Source of the DNA: Acinetobacter gandensis
Lineage (GTDB): Bacteria; Pseudomonadota; Gammaproteobacteria; Pseudomonadales; Moraxellaceae
NCBI RefSeq assembly: GCF_001678755.1
Contig: NZ_LZDS01000010.1
Span: forward strand, 1-47,198
Length of the DNA: 47,198 bases
Direction of reading: 5' to 3'
The notes under the pieces were generated by a model. That model was not told the DNA's origin. It saw only the letters and a program-made list of their open reading frames with translations, and made no database searches. The position numbers and the translations under genes are program-made. This document shows, in pieces, positions 36,792 to 46,177 of the stretch. Every line of letters starts with the position of its first letter. Position 1 is the stretch's first letter.

Positions 36792-39065
36792 ATGCTCAGT
36801 CGTCAATTAGAAGTATCATTACGTTTGGCTGTCAGCATGGCTCGTCAAAAGAGACATGAATTTTTGACGGTAGAACATTTATTATTGGCTTTACTGGACA
36901 ATGACTCTGCTGTAAATGCATTAAAAGCATGCGGTGCAGACATTATCGTTCTTCGCAAAGAACTTGAAGAATACGTCGAACAACATACCCCTAAGCTTGG
37001 TGAAAATAGCGATCAAGCACCACATCCAACAGAAAGTTTTGACCGCATTTTGCAACGTGCGATTTTCCATGTGCAATCAAGTGGCAATGACCGTACTGTC
37101 GAAGGTGCTGACATTCTAGTTGCGATGTATTCAGAACGCGATTCGTTTGCAGTTTATTTACTGAAACGTCATCAAATCAATCGTTTGACATTGACTCAAT
37201 ATTTGTCACACGGTACACGCAAAGATGAATCACAAGTAGAAGAAATTGAAGAGCTTGATGGAGAGACTTCATCTTCTGCCAATGCGGGGCCACTTGAGTT
37301 ATATACAACCAATTTAAATGCCGAAGCACAAAAAGGCAAAACTGATCCACTGATTGGTCGTGAAAAAGAAATTGAGCGTACAGCACAAATCCTTTGCCGC
37401 CGCCGCAAAAACAATCCATTACTTGTTGGTGATCCTGGTGTAGGTAAAACCTCCATCGCCGAAGGCCTGGCGTGGTTAATTGTGAATGGTAAAGCGCCAA
37501 AGCCACTTGAAAATGCTGAAGTGTTTAGCTTAGATATTGGTGCATTAGTTGCGGGTACAAAATACCGTGGCGATTTTGAAAAACGCTTAAAACAACTTTT
37601 AAATGCATTAAAGAAAAAACCTGAAGCGATTTTATTTATTGATGAAATTCACATGATCATTGGTGCGGGCTCGAGCATGGGTAGCACAATGGATGCCTCG
37701 AATTTGATTAAGCCTGCTTTAGCAAATGGAACATTACGTTGCATTGGTTCAACAACCTTCCAAGAATATCGTCAAGTCTTTGAAAAGGATCATGCTTTAT
37801 CACGCCGTTTCCAAAAAATTGATGTCAATGAGCCCTCAATCTCAGAAACCATTGATATTTTACGTGGCTTGAAATCTAAGTTTGAAGATTTCCATCATGT
37901 TAAATATGAAGATCAAGCTCTCGTTTCAGCAGTTGAACTTTCTGCCAAGTTCATTAATGATCGTTTCTTGCCAGATAAAGCTATTGATGTAATTGATGAA
38001 GCTGGTGCGCAGCGCCGTTTGAAAGCTGAACAAGATGATACGGTTATTTCAGTTGAAAACATTGAAGATATCGTTTCTAAAATTGCGCGTATTCCACCGA
38101 AAACAGTATCGAAAGATGATAAAAGCGTTTTGGGTAATCTCGAACGTGATCTTAAGCGAGTTGTGTTCGGGCAGGATGAGGCAATTGAAGCTTTGGCATC
38201 TGCCATCAAGCTTTCTCGTGCAGGATTGAAAGCACCTGACAAGCCAGTAGGTAACTTTGTATTTGCTGGGCCTACCGGTGTGGGTAAAACTGAAGTGACC
38301 AAACAATTGGCGAAATTGTTGGGTGTTGAACTTGTTCGTTTCGATATGTCTGAATATATGGAACGTCATGCAGTCTCACGTTTAATTGGTGCACCTCCGG
38401 GCTACGTCGGTTTTGATCAAGGTGGCTTACTCACAGATGCTATTCATAAAAATCCGCACTGCGTACTGTTGCTTGATGAAATTGAAAAAGCACATCCTGA
38501 TGTCTTTAACTTGTTATTACAGATTATGGATCATGGCTCGTTGACGGATAACAATGGTCGAAAATCTGACTTCCGTAATGTGGTACTTGTGTTGACTACG
38601 AACATCGGTGCAGAAAGTATTTCACGTGTAAGTATCGGTTTCATGGAGCAAGACAACAGCCGTGATAACCAAGATGCAATGAAAAAAGCCTTTTCGCCAG
38701 AGTTCCGTAACCGTTTAGATGGTGTGATTCAATTCAAAGCCTTGCCAACAACAGTTATTGAAAGTGTCGTAGATAAGTTCTTAACTGAACTACAGGCACA
38801 ATTAGATGACAAAAAAGTCATTCTTGAAGTTGATCAAGATGCGCGTGAGTGGATGGCAGAACAAGGATATGATCGCCTTATGGGTGCACGTCCAATGCAG
38901 CGTTTGATTCAAGAACATCTGAAAAAACCACTTGCTGAAATGATTCTTTTTGGTGAGTTAGCAGAACATGGCGGTAATGTTGCAGTTTCTGTGAAAAAAG
39001 AAAATGGTAAAGCGGTTGGTTTGAAACTTGAAGTATTTGAAGATCAAACGGCTGAACCTGCTTAA
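36792..39065 (+). CDS. clpA: ATP-dependent Clp protease ATP-binding subunit ClpA
   Basis: ClpA is a 757-aa AAA+ unfoldase that feeds proteins into ClpP. The N-terminal Clp-N repeat domain (about 1-145) binds ClpS. The two ATPase modules have Walker A sites GDPGVGKT (213-220) and GPTGVGKT (493-500). The ClpP-docking tripeptide IGF is at 615-617 (VSIGFMEQ), where the E. coli protein has IGL. AAGGGG lies ahead of the ATG. Confidence 0.97.
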   Translation: MLSRQLEVSLRLAVSMARQKRHEFLTVEHLLLALLDNDSAVNALKACGADIIVLRKELEEYVEQHTPKLGENSDQAPHPTESFDRILQRAIFHVQSSGNDRTVEGADILVAMYSERDSFAVYLLKRHQINRLTLTQYLSHGTRKDESQVEEIEELDGETSSSANAGPLELYTTNLNAEAQKGKTDPLIGREKEIERTAQILCRRRKNNPLLVGDPGVGKTSIAEGLAWLIVNGKAPKPLENAEVFSLDIGALVAGTKYRGDFEKRLKQLLNALKKKPEAILFIDEIHMIIGAGSSMGSTMDASNLIKPALANGTLRCIGSTTFQEYRQVFEKDHALSRRFQKIDVNEPSISETIDILRGLKSKFEDFHHVKYEDQALVSAVELSAKFINDRFLPDKAIDVIDEAGAQRRLKAEQDDTVISVENIEDIVSKIARIPPKTVSKDDKSVLGNLERDLKRVVFGQDEAIEALASAIKLSRAGLKAPDKPVGNFVFAGPTGVGKTEVTKQLAKLLGVELVRFDMSEYMERHAVSRLIGAPPGYVGFDQGGLLTDAIHKNPHCVLLLDEIEKAHPDVFNLLLQIMDHGSLTDNNGRKSDFRNVVLVLTTNIGAESISRVSIGFMEQDNSRDNQDAMKKAFSPEFRNRLDGVIQFKALPTTVIESVVDKFLTELQAQLDDKKVILEVDQDAREWMAEQGYDRLMGARPMQRLIQEHLKKPLAEMILFGELAEHGGNVAVSVKKENGKAVGLKLEVFEDQTAEPA

Positions 39066-39082
39066 ATTGCTTTTATGAATAG

Positions 39083-39107
39083 AAACCCGTGTTCGCACGG
39101 GTTTTTT
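39083..39107 (+). terminator. Intrinsic terminator of clpSA
   Basis: AAACCCGTG and CACGGGTTT form a nine-pair stem capped by TTCG, with three further T after the stem, 17 bases past the clpA stop. Confidence 0.92.
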
Positions 39108-39145
39108 ATGTGCTTATATTTTTGGAATGAAAAAGGCTATCAACG

Positions 39146-39499
39146 ATGGATATACAACTCAGTAAAGTCTTAGCTACGTTTGGACTTTTTCTGATTACTG
39201 CAGTGATGGAAATCTTAGGTTGTTATTTTCCCTATTTGATTTTAAATCAACATAAATCGCAGTGGTTATGGATCCCAACGGCATTGGCCTTAGCTGCGTT
39301 TGTATGGTTATTAACATTACATCCAGCTGCTTCAGGACGAATATATGCAGCCTACGGTGGCATTTATATTTTTACAGCATTAATGTGGCTAAAATTTGTT
39401 GATCAAGTGAGCTTGACTCGTTGGGATATTATGGGTGGTGCAATTGTATTGGTTGGTGCAGCGGTCATAATTTTACAACCCCAAGGTCTAATACGCTAA
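39146..39499 (+). CDS. YnfA family (UPF0060) membrane protein
   Basis: This 117-aa protein has four transmembrane helices and the family motifs [13 protein letters not shown] (residues 19-31), [15 protein letters not shown] and MWLKFVDQ, plus a C-terminal [14 protein letters not shown]. YnfA proteins are small-multidrug-resistance-like, and some have been reported to export dyes or antiseptics. The transport activity of this one is unverified. It is a single-gene unit after the clpA terminator. Confidence 0.9.
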   Translation: MDIQLSKVLATFGLFLITAVMEILGCYFPYLILNQHKSQWLWIPTALALAAFVWLLTLHPAASGRIYAAYGGIYIFTALMWLKFVDQVSLTRWDIMGGAIVLVGAAVIILQPQGLIR

Positions 39500-39542
39500 A
39501 AATTGATCTAGTTTCATAAACCTTGTTGTATCAGAGGAGTGT

Positions 39543-40019
39543 TTATTTAAATTTGCACTCAGTATTTTTAATGGTGATTTCGTATTGCTTTGTACCCGAG
39601 CTTAGATCCATTTCAATTTTATATGGGTTAACACGTTGAAATTGATGCTCGAATAGTAATTCACAGTTTTGAAGTGAATTATGCTTGATGAGTTGCTTTA
39701 CTTTGAGTTCACCGACTGATTGTTCAAATTGGGTAAAATCAGGAGTGGTGATAATGCCATCAATTTCAATCTTATCCGCTTCCACTTCCATTTTTTCCAT
39801 CAACATGTTTTGATCAACTTGATAGGGTAGAGTGCGTGAATCTTCATCACTAATTGCAGCAAGTATTTCGTTTAAAGCTGTTTTGTTTTTAATTTTAAAA
39901 TTACTGTCTAAAATCTGCTTTTTCACCAAATATTGATCTAATTCACTTGGTTCACCAGCATAAGAAAAAGTAGATAAGCTCAATCCAAGAGCCAATAAGC
40001 AAATATTTTTTAAACGCAT
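39543..40019 (-). CDS. Hypothetical secreted protein
   Basis: This 158-aa protein starts at the ATG at 40019 and begins with a signal peptide MRLKNICLLALGLSLSTFSYA (cleavage after about residue 21). The mature part has two cysteines, C118 and C155, in its second half (NCELLFEHQF and NTECKFK), which could form a disulfide in the periplasm. No family is recognised. It is downstream of argF on the same strand but separated from it by a terminator. Confidence 0.7.
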   Translation of the reverse strand: MRLKNICLLALGLSLSTFSYAGEPSELDQYLVKKQILDSNFKIKNKTALNEILAAISDEDSRTLPYQVDQNMLMEKMEVEADKIEIDGIITTPDFTQFEQSVGELKVKQLIKHNSLQNCELLFEHQFQRVNPYKIEMDLSSGTKQYEITIKNTECKFK

Positions 40020-40070
40020 AATCCTAATCACTTATAAAACTTATGGTTTTATTAAAACATGTGCATATAA

Positions 40071-40097
40071 AAAAAGCACCTTTCGGTGCTTTTTTTA
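40071..40097 (-). terminator. Intrinsic terminator of argF
   Basis: AAAAAGCACC and GGTGCTTTTT form a ten-pair stem with a TTTC loop and A/T runs on both flanks. It lies 14 bases beyond the argF stop. Confidence 0.9.
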
Positions 40098-40110
40098 ACA
40101 AAAGATCTGA

Positions 40111-41028
40111 TTATTTTTTCATATTTTCATTCAATAAAAACTCAACCAATGCTTTTTGTGCATGTAAGCGGTTTTCAGCTTCATTCCAAACCACTGCATT
40201 TTTGTGATCAAGCATATTTTCAGAAATTTCTTCACCACGGTGTGCAGGTAGGCAGTGCATAAATAAGCAATCAGGATGTGCTAAGTCCATTAAGCGTTCA
40301 TTTACCTGATAATCAGCGAAAGCTTTTTCACGGATTTTTTGTTCTTCTTCTTGTCCCATGCTCGCCCAAACGTCTGTAACAATTAGGTCAGCATTTACTG
40401 CAGCATCTTCCGCAGAGCTAACAAGTTCAGCACAATGAGCAAATTCAGCTAAAAATTCAGGTTTTGGTTCATAGCCTTTTGGTGCCGCAATTTTCAATTT
40501 AAAGCCCCACATGTGTGCAGCTTCAATATAAGAATTACACATATTGTTGCCATCACCAATCCAAGCAACAGTTTTACCTTCAATCGAACCACGGTGTTCA
40601 ACGAATGTTTGAACATCGGCAAGTAATTGGCAAGGGTGGTGGTCATCTGTTAATGCATTGATTACAGGAACTTTCGAATAAGACGCAAAACGTTCAACAA
40701 TGTCATGTCCAAACGTACGGATCATAACAATATCAAGCATGCTAGAAATTACACGCGCAGAATCTTCAACTGGCTCACCGCGACCAAGTTGTGAGTCTCG
40801 CGAAGAAAGGAAAATTGCACTACCACCAAATTGGCTCATACCTGCTTCGAACGATACACGGGTACGGGTGCTCGATTTTTCAAAAATCATACCCATGACT
40901 TTACCAACGAAAGGTTGGAAAACTTCATTGTTATGTTGCTTGCGCTTGAGTTCGATTGCGCGTTGCACAATTTGATTGAGTTCTAAAGTCGATAAATCGC
41001 GTAAAGTTAAAAAGTGACGTAGAGCCAT
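40111..41028 (-). CDS. argF: Ornithine carbamoyltransferase
   Basis: ArgF is a 305-aa enzyme that forms citrulline from ornithine and carbamoyl phosphate in arginine synthesis. The carbamoyl-phosphate loop is [10 protein letters not shown] (about residues 53-62). The HPCQLLAD segment and the C-terminal [10 protein letters not shown] motif bind carbamoyl phosphate and ornithine. It is monocistronic with its own terminator. The length matches the anabolic type. Confidence 0.97.
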   Translation of the reverse strand: MALRHFLTLRDLSTLELNQIVQRAIELKRKQHNNEVFQPFVGKVMGMIFEKSSTRTRVSFEAGMSQFGGSAIFLSSRDSQLGRGEPVEDSARVISSMLDIVMIRTFGHDIVERFASYSKVPVINALTDDHHPCQLLADVQTFVEHRGSIEGKTVAWIGDGNNMCNSYIEAAHMWGFKLKIAAPKGYEPKPEFLAEFAHCAELVSSAEDAAVNADLIVTDVWASMGQEEEQKIREKAFADYQVNERLMDLAHPDCLFMHCLPAHRGEEISENMLDHKNAVVWNEAENRLHAQKALVEFLLNENMKK

Positions 41029-41142
41029 TGTTACTCCACAATAATTGCTGAATCAAAAATACAGAACAACAATTAGTTGTTGGTTAGTTAAGAAAAAAAG
41101 GAATCGATTAATATACTATAAGAGATACAAATTGCAAAAAAA

Positions 41143-41796
41143 CTAGCGTTTTTGATGACCGTCTAGGAATCGATCAACGCAATAACTGATGTAATCGTTG
41201 GTTTCTTGATCATTTTCATCAATTGAAATGCCCATCAGAACACGCCATTCCAAATTTCTTAAAATGCCAAAATAAAATTGCGCTGAAAATAGTGGCTTTT
41301 CACAGAATAACAAACCATATTCATGTGCTTGCGCTAAGGTTTCTGCAATTGAGCATTGTACATGTTTGGGGCCTTGTTCATGGATGTGACGCGCAATTTC
41401 TGGATTACGCCCAGTTTGTTCTAAAACTAAGCGCATAAAGGCGGCATTTTCTGGCAGCGCAATATGTTTATGGAAGTTGACCAAGTTGAGAATCAGGTAG
41501 CTACGAAAATCGGTGTCTTGATCGATGGTAAAAGGTAGACAAATATCTTTAAAAAATAAGCTACGGCGATAATCACAAATCGCTTTAAACAAACCGTCTT
41601 TATTACCGAAATATTTATAAATCGAGGCTTTAGAACCACCTGCATGGTTCACAATATCGTCTAGTGAAACAGCCTCGAAACCGCGTTGCAAGAACAATTC
41701 TGTTGCACTGTCTAAAAGCGCAACACAACGCTCATGGCCCCGCCGAGTTTGTGGCAGGTCACGTGCTAAAGGTTCGATGTGCGCTAAGTCTTGCAT
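41143..41796 (-). CDS. TetR-family transcriptional regulator
   Basis: This 217-aa protein has an N-terminal helix-turn-helix (about residues 41-72: EAVSLDDIVNHAGGSKASIYKYFGNKDGLF), the TetR signature. The C-terminal ligand domain contains one TetR_C-like segment. The start is the ATG at 41796; an upstream extension is AT-rich and unlikely. It diverges from prpBC across a 236-base gap with a repeated motif, so it is a candidate regulator of propionate catabolism, by position only. Known propionate regulators are of other families. Confidence 0.85.
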   Translation of the reverse strand: MQDLAHIEPLARDLPQTRRGHERCVALLDSATELFLQRGFEAVSLDDIVNHAGGSKASIYKYFGNKDGLFKAICDYRRSLFFKDICLPFTIDQDTDFRSYLILNLVNFHKHIALPENAAFMRLVLEQTGRNPEIARHIHEQGPKHVQCSIAETLAQAHEYGLLFCEKPLFSAQFYFGILRNLEWRVLMGISIDENDQETNDYISYCVDRFLDGHQKR

Positions 41797-41887
41797 ATAA
41801 CGATAATGTGCCAATATAACAGAGAGAATAATTGAAATTATATCAAAAATATGCACACATTACTTACTTAGTGAAAAATAGAAAATC

Positions 41888-41939
41888 TTTGACTAAAGGC
41901 TAATAAGAAAAGTGTGAATAGTGAATATTTTGACTAAAG
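41888..41939. promoter_or_regulatory. Direct repeat TTTGACTAAAG upstream of prpB
   Basis: Two identical eleven-base copies occur at 41888-41898 and 41929-41939, 41 bases apart (about four helical turns), in the TetR-prpB intergenic region. Each includes TTGACT, which looks like a -35 element, but I see no convincing -10 at 17 bases. They may be operator sites for the neighbouring regulator or another factor. Confidence 0.45.
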
Positions 41940-42032
41940 TTTTAGAGTTTTTAGCCTAGAAAGCCATAGAGTTGGGAGAATTTATGGATATACTCAAAAC
42001 TCAAAATTAAAGTAAATGCCGTGGAAAGGAAT

Positions 42033-42917
42033 ATGACACAACAAACGTCTGCAGGCTTAAGATTTAGACAAGCATTGGAAGTAGAAAAACCATTACAGAT
42101 CATTGGCACAGTAAATGCCTATGCAGCAATGATGGCAAAAGAAGTTGGATATAAAGCTATTTATTTATCTGGTGCAGGTGTTGCGAACTATTCATATGGT
42201 TTACCTGACTTAGGCATGACCAGTCTGGATAACGTTCTAGAAGATGTACGTCGTATTACAGAACGTGTAGATACGCCATTATTGGTGGATATTGATACAG
42301 GTTGGGGTGGTGCTTTTAATATTGCCCGCACTGTGAAGCAAATGATTGCTGCTGGCGCTGCGGCAGTTCATATTGAAGACCAAGTTGCCCAAAAGCGTTG
42401 TGGCCACCGTCCAAATAAAGAGATCGTCACTCAACAGGAAATGGTTGATCGGATTAAGGCAGCAGTAGATGCGAAGACGGATTCAAACTTTGTCGTGATG
42501 GCACGTACTGATGCACTACAAAAAGAAGGTTTGCAAGCAGTTATAGATCGTGCATGTGCATGTGTAGAAGCGGGTGCAGATGCAATCTTTGCTGAAGCGA
42601 TGACTGATATTACCATGTACAAAACTGTCTGTGATGCTGTTGGTGTGCCTGTACTGGCAAACATTACAGAGTTTGGAGATACCCCTTACTACACCAAAGA
42701 AGAATTAGGTGAGCAAGGGATTAGCATGGTGCTTTACCCATTATCACCAACACGTGCAATGCAAAAAGCAGCACTCGAAGTGATGCAGGCGATTCGCAAT
42801 GAAGGTACACAAGTGAATGTACTCGACAAAATGCAACAACGTAAAGAACTGTATCAATTCCTTGATTATCACACTTTTGAAAATACCTTAGATAAATTAT
42901 TCACAGAAGGAAAATAA
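42033..42917 (+). CDS. prpB: Methylisocitrate lyase
   Basis: PrpB is a 294-aa isocitrate-lyase-family enzyme that splits 2-methylisocitrate into pyruvate and succinate, the last step of the methylcitrate cycle. The active-site motif is KRCGH at 121-125 with C123. Metal ligands lie in the VDIDTGWGG segment (D86, D88). The ATG at 42033 gives [15 protein letters not shown]; a GTG at 42021 is possible. prpC begins two bases after its stop codon, so the two are coupled. Confidence 0.96.
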   Translation: MTQQTSAGLRFRQALEVEKPLQIIGTVNAYAAMMAKEVGYKAIYLSGAGVANYSYGLPDLGMTSLDNVLEDVRRITERVDTPLLVDIDTGWGGAFNIARTVKQMIAAGAAAVHIEDQVAQKRCGHRPNKEIVTQQEMVDRIKAAVDAKTDSNFVVMARTDALQKEGLQAVIDRACACVEAGADAIFAEAMTDITMYKTVCDAVGVPVLANITEFGDTPYYTKEELGEQGISMVLYPLSPTRAMQKAALEVMQAIRNEGTQVNVLDKMQQRKELYQFLDYHTFENTLDKLFTEGK

Positions 42918-42919
42918 AA

Positions 42920-44056
42920 ATGGCTGAAGGAAAAGTACTCACGGGCGCAGGATTGCGCGGACAAGTTGCTGGTAAAACAGCATTGTCAACTGTAGGCAAA
43001 AGTGGTGCTGGCTTAACTTATCGTGGTTATGACGTTCAAGACTTGGCAGAGAATTGCCAGTTTGAGGAAGTTGCGTACCTTATTTTCTTTGGTGAATTAC
43101 CGACAACAGAACAACTTGCTGCATACAAAGCAAAATTAAAATCTTTACGTCAATTACCGCAAGCGTTAAAAGAAGTTTTAGAGCGTATTCCTGCAGATTC
43201 ACATCCAATGGATGTGATGCGTACAGGCGTTTCAATGTTAGGTAACCTTGAAACTGAAAAATCGTTTGAAGAGCAACAAGACGTTGCAGATCGTATTTTG
43301 GCAACCTTACCTGCAATTATTTGTTACTGGTATCGTTTTAGCCATGATGGCGTGCGTGTAGAAGAAAATACCGATGATGATTCAATTGGCGCACAATTCC
43401 TACACTTACTTCGTGGCGAAAAACCAAATGAATTGCATGAGCAAGTGATGAACGTATCACTGATTCTGTATGCAGAGCATGAATTTAACGCGTCAACATT
43501 TACAGCACGCGTTTGCGCTTCAACTTTGTCTGATATGCATTCATGTATTACGGGCGCAATTGGTTCATTACGTGGTCCACTACACGGTGGTGCCAATGAA
43601 GCTGCAATGGAAATGATTGAAAACTGGACGTCACCAGAAGAAGCTGAGCGTGAAATGCTTGGTAAATTGGAACGTAAAGAAAAAATCATGGGCTTTGGTC
43701 ATGCGATCTATAAAGACAATGATCCGCGTAATGGCATTATCAAAATTTGGTCTGAGCGTTTAGCAAAAGACGTTGGCGATACCGTACTTTATCCAGTATC
43801 TGTTCGCTGTGAAGAAGTCATGTGGCGTGAGAAGAAACTATTCTGTAATGCTGACTTCTTCCACGCTTCGGCATACCATTTCATGGATATTGCAACAAAA
43901 CTATTTACACCAATCTTTGTGATGTCGCGTGTAACAGGCTGGGCCGCGCATGTAATGGAACAACGTGCAGATAACCGTATTATTCGCCCAAGTGCAGACT
44001 ATACTGGTCCTGAACTGCGTAAAGTGGTGCCAATTGCTGAACGTTCAGCAGCATAA
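42920..44056 (+). CDS. prpC: 2-methylcitrate synthase
   Basis: PrpC is a 378-aa citrate-synthase-family enzyme condensing propionyl-CoA with oxaloacetate. Active-site histidines lie in GPLHGGANE and GFGHAIYKDNDPR; the Asp is expected in the C-terminal domain. The short length and operon with prpB point to methylcitrate synthase, not the citrate synthase GltA. A strong terminator follows, and no acnD, prpF or prpD gene is present in the window. Confidence 0.95.
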   Translation: MAEGKVLTGAGLRGQVAGKTALSTVGKSGAGLTYRGYDVQDLAENCQFEEVAYLIFFGELPTTEQLAAYKAKLKSLRQLPQALKEVLERIPADSHPMDVMRTGVSMLGNLETEKSFEEQQDVADRILATLPAIICYWYRFSHDGVRVEENTDDDSIGAQFLHLLRGEKPNELHEQVMNVSLILYAEHEFNASTFTARVCASTLSDMHSCITGAIGSLRGPLHGGANEAAMEMIENWTSPEEAEREMLGKLERKEKIMGFGHAIYKDNDPRNGIIKIWSERLAKDVGDTVLYPVSVRCEEVMWREKKLFCNADFFHASAYHFMDIATKLFTPIFVMSRVTGWAAHVMEQRADNRIIRPSADYTGPELRKVVPIAERSAA

Positions 44057-44069
44057 CTAGAGTATTTAT

Positions 44070-44097
44070 AAAAAAAGCCTCTTCGGAGGCTTTTTTA
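44070..44097 (+). terminator. Intrinsic terminator of prpBC
   Basis: AAAAAAGCCTC and GAGGCTTTTTT form an eleven-pair stem with a TTCG loop. It begins about 15 bases after the prpC stop and its flanks would also serve the convergent gene. Confidence 0.93.
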
Positions 44098-44112
44098 TTT
44101 TAAATAGAACAA

Positions 44113-44730
44113 TTATTTACTTAATAAAATGGGATCTTCAACGGTATATCCAGTTTCAAATGGGATACCTAAGTATTTAACTGTGCTGAGTAAATAAGGC
44201 TGTTGAGGTACTTTGTAGGTTTGTGAAACTTTTAAGCCTTCTTTATATGTTTCAGCGGTTTGTAATGCGCTTTTATATGTTGAATTTTTAACACGGTATT
44301 GATATTTCCACTTATCTATGGTTTCACTGGGGTCATACCAAGCTTTGGCTGTACCATTCATGGTTGTGATCATTTGTATTCGCACATTGTTGTTATTAAT
44401 CGGTGTTAAGCGAGTCAGTCGATTTTTTATTTTTTTTATCTCTTTATCAAAAGCTGTGCTGTCTTGATCATAGTCAATACGTTTAGTTTTTGGATTGATA
44501 TAGAGCGATTTAACAGTGATGAGTTGAGTAGGTGATTTCGCATTTAATTGATAGTAGTAAAGTTGCGGTAAACGACCACGGCCATCATGAAAATGTCGCA
44601 TAACATAAATTTTTTGATCTTTCTTATCAAAGCCTAACACTTCGATATTTTGTGGTCCACCAACAGTTGCATATGCTGACAATGAAAATAAGCTAAAGAA
44701 CGCAGCACTAAAAGTATGTAAATGATTCAT
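44113..44730 (-). CDS. Hypothetical secreted protein
   Basis: This 205-aa protein starts with a signal peptide MNHLHTFSAAFFSLFSLSAYA (cleavage about residue 21). The mature chain is basic and Tyr-rich, with no recognised domain and no cysteine. The family is unknown. It is convergent with prpC across the shared terminator region and lies in the accessory-looking 44-46.8 kb stretch. Confidence 0.7.
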   Translation of the reverse strand: MNHLHTFSAAFFSLFSLSAYATVGGPQNIEVLGFDKKDQKIYVMRHFHDGRGRLPQLYYYQLNAKSPTQLITVKSLYINPKTKRIDYDQDSTAFDKEIKKIKNRLTRLTPINNNNVRIQMITTMNGTAKAWYDPSETIDKWKYQYRVKNSTYKSALQTAETYKEGLKVSQTYKVPQQPYLLSTVKYLGIPFETGYTVEDPILLSK

Positions 44731-44809
44731 GCAATGCGCTCCAAAAAAATGAACTTAGAGAATATTATGTCGCTTAGAAAGCACTTAAACCGATAAGATT
44801 TGTATCTAT

Positions 44810-45289
44810 TTATTGTTGGATTAAGTTTAAGATATTGCTAGCGACATGAGCAGTCAGAATATTCAGTCGTTCTAATGGCGTGCCTTCAATAAAATAATGG
44901 TAATTTGATGTTTGCCCTCTAAAAGAAATAGAAATATAAAAAGTACCTTCAGGTTTCTCCAATGTCGCACTGCCTCCAGGCTTTAATAACCCTGTACAGG
45001 CTACAACAAAATCGGCATGCTTAAAAAGTTGGTGACCATGTGTAGCCATAGCTTCGGTCACTTCTGCAGATTCTGCAGTAAATGCAGTAATTATTTCATT
45101 GTCTATTTTTAAAATTTCACGCTTAACCGAAGGATCATAGCTTACAAGCCCGCCGAGTAAGATGTCTGCGCCACTATTTTTATATATAGAAAACTGACTA
45201 CACAAATAGCCTGAGCTTGCACTTTCAACAAAAGCGATGGTTAAATTGTGCTGTTGCAATTGATCACAGCATGTTTTCAAAATTGACAT
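44810..45289 (-). CDS. CinA C-terminal domain protein (PncC-like)
   Basis: This 159-aa protein resembles the CinA C-terminal / PncC nicotinamide-nucleotide amidase family, which recycles NMN. The usual active-site segment ESCTGG is here ESASSG (about residues 22-27), so its Cys and Thr are replaced while the first Ser is kept. The downstream SYDPSVKREIL carries the conserved Tyr and Lys. The GLLKPGGSATLEKPEGTFYIS segment fits the family's glycine-rich loop. I start at the ATG at 45289 in place of a TTG at 45304. Activity is uncertain. Confidence 0.78.
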   Translation of the reverse strand: MSILKTCCDQLQQHNLTIAFVESASSGYLCSQFSIYKNSGADILLGGLVSYDPSVKREILKIDNEIITAFTAESAEVTEAMATHGHQLFKHADFVVACTGLLKPGGSATLEKPEGTFYISISFRGQTSNYHYFIEGTPLERLNILTAHVASNILNLIQQ

Positions 45290-45502
45290 TGCGCTAAAGT
45301 CCAATATTGTGTGAAATAAGTTTTAGTTAGAATGAATTTCTAATCAGATATCTATCTATAGATCGATATTTTACCTGAGTTTAAAAGTGAAAAATGCTTA
45401 ATCGATTAGAAGCTGAACAAAATAACCAATTAAAGGTTTCCTATCCTGCTAAAGGGTGTTAAAACTTAAAATAAAGAGCGTATCAAAAGTGGGAACATTT
45501 CA

Positions 45503-45733
45503 ATGAAAACGACTGTTAAATATGTAGTATTAAAAAGCCTAGACTATCAGTTAGGCACACCACTTTTTCAAGAAGAACTTGATGTGGATGGTCTTTATTT
45601 TGATCAAATTCCATCTATCATCCAGTATCAAAATCACCAGTTTAAAGTTAAAAGTAAAGAGTTAAAGCGAGTTTATTTAGCTGAAGAAAATGAAGACAGC
45701 CAAACGATTATTGTTAAAGTTTTATCTGTATAA
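45503..45733 (+). CDS. Small hypothetical protein, 76 aa
   Basis: This 76-residue ORF has a beta-strand-like, charged sequence (VKYVVLKSLDYQLG ... QTIIVKVLSV) without signal peptide or membrane helix. A terminator follows directly, supporting expression. GGGAAC upstream is a weak ribosome binding site. I do not recognise the family. Confidence 0.6.
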   Translation: MKTTVKYVVLKSLDYQLGTPLFQEELDVDGLYFDQIPSIIQYQNHQFKVKSKELKRVYLAEENEDSQTIIVKVLSV

Positions 45734-45750
45734 AATTATAAATAAGAATT

Positions 45751-45777
45751 GCTCTCATTTATAATGAGGGCTTTTTT
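45751..45777 (+). terminator. Intrinsic terminator of the 76-aa gene
   Basis: GCTCTCAT and ATGAGGGC form an eight-pair stem, with one G-T pair, and a five-base loop. It is followed by six T, 17 bases past the stop. Confidence 0.85.
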
Positions 45778-45967
45778 ATTATTTAAAAACTTCCGGTGAA
45801 ACATATTGTAATTTTATTTTAGATTGAATATAAAATAGATAATAAATATTTAATACACTTATAAATTTCATTTATCAGGATTGCTTGATTAATTAATATA
45901 CTTTTATATGCGTAAATTTTTTATGTTTTATTTATAATATAAGCTGTTTTTTCATGGGGGTGAATAA

Positions 45968-46080
45968 ATGGATTATTTGAAATTTCTTAAAAGCTTTAAT
46001 ACAACAGGTACATATCTTTTTTGGCAGTTGTACTTTTAATTTTCTTCGTGATCTACTTTTATGTAATTAACCCAACGTGA
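45968..46080 (+). pseudogene. Tiny single-pass membrane protein ORF, apparently frameshifted
   Basis: A strong Shine-Dalgarno sequence GGGGGTGA precedes an ATG at 45968. In frame, translation gives MDYLKFLKSFNTTGTYLFWQ and stops at 46037-46039 after 23 residues. One reading frame back, from the T6 run at 46016-46021 onward, the sequence continues as a perfect hydrophobic helix, LAVVLLIFFVIYFYVINPT, ending at TGA 46078-46080. Joining the two gives a plausible 37-aa small membrane protein. A one-base deletion in the T run, a sequencing error or a -1 slip are all possible. It is not assigned to a known family. Confidence 0.55.
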
Positions 46081-46177
46081 TCTAAATTGTAAGAATATTA
46101 TTTTATGTTTTCATAACGCTACACTGTAAATGGGCTTGTGCTGTTAATTTATATACTTTAGTGATGAGGATGTAGTC

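Noticed and set aside
45394..45462. A 22-codon ORF starting MLNRLEAEQNNQLK upstream of the 76-aa gene.
   Set aside because: No ribosome binding site, no domain, and a length easily reached by chance in AT-rich DNA.
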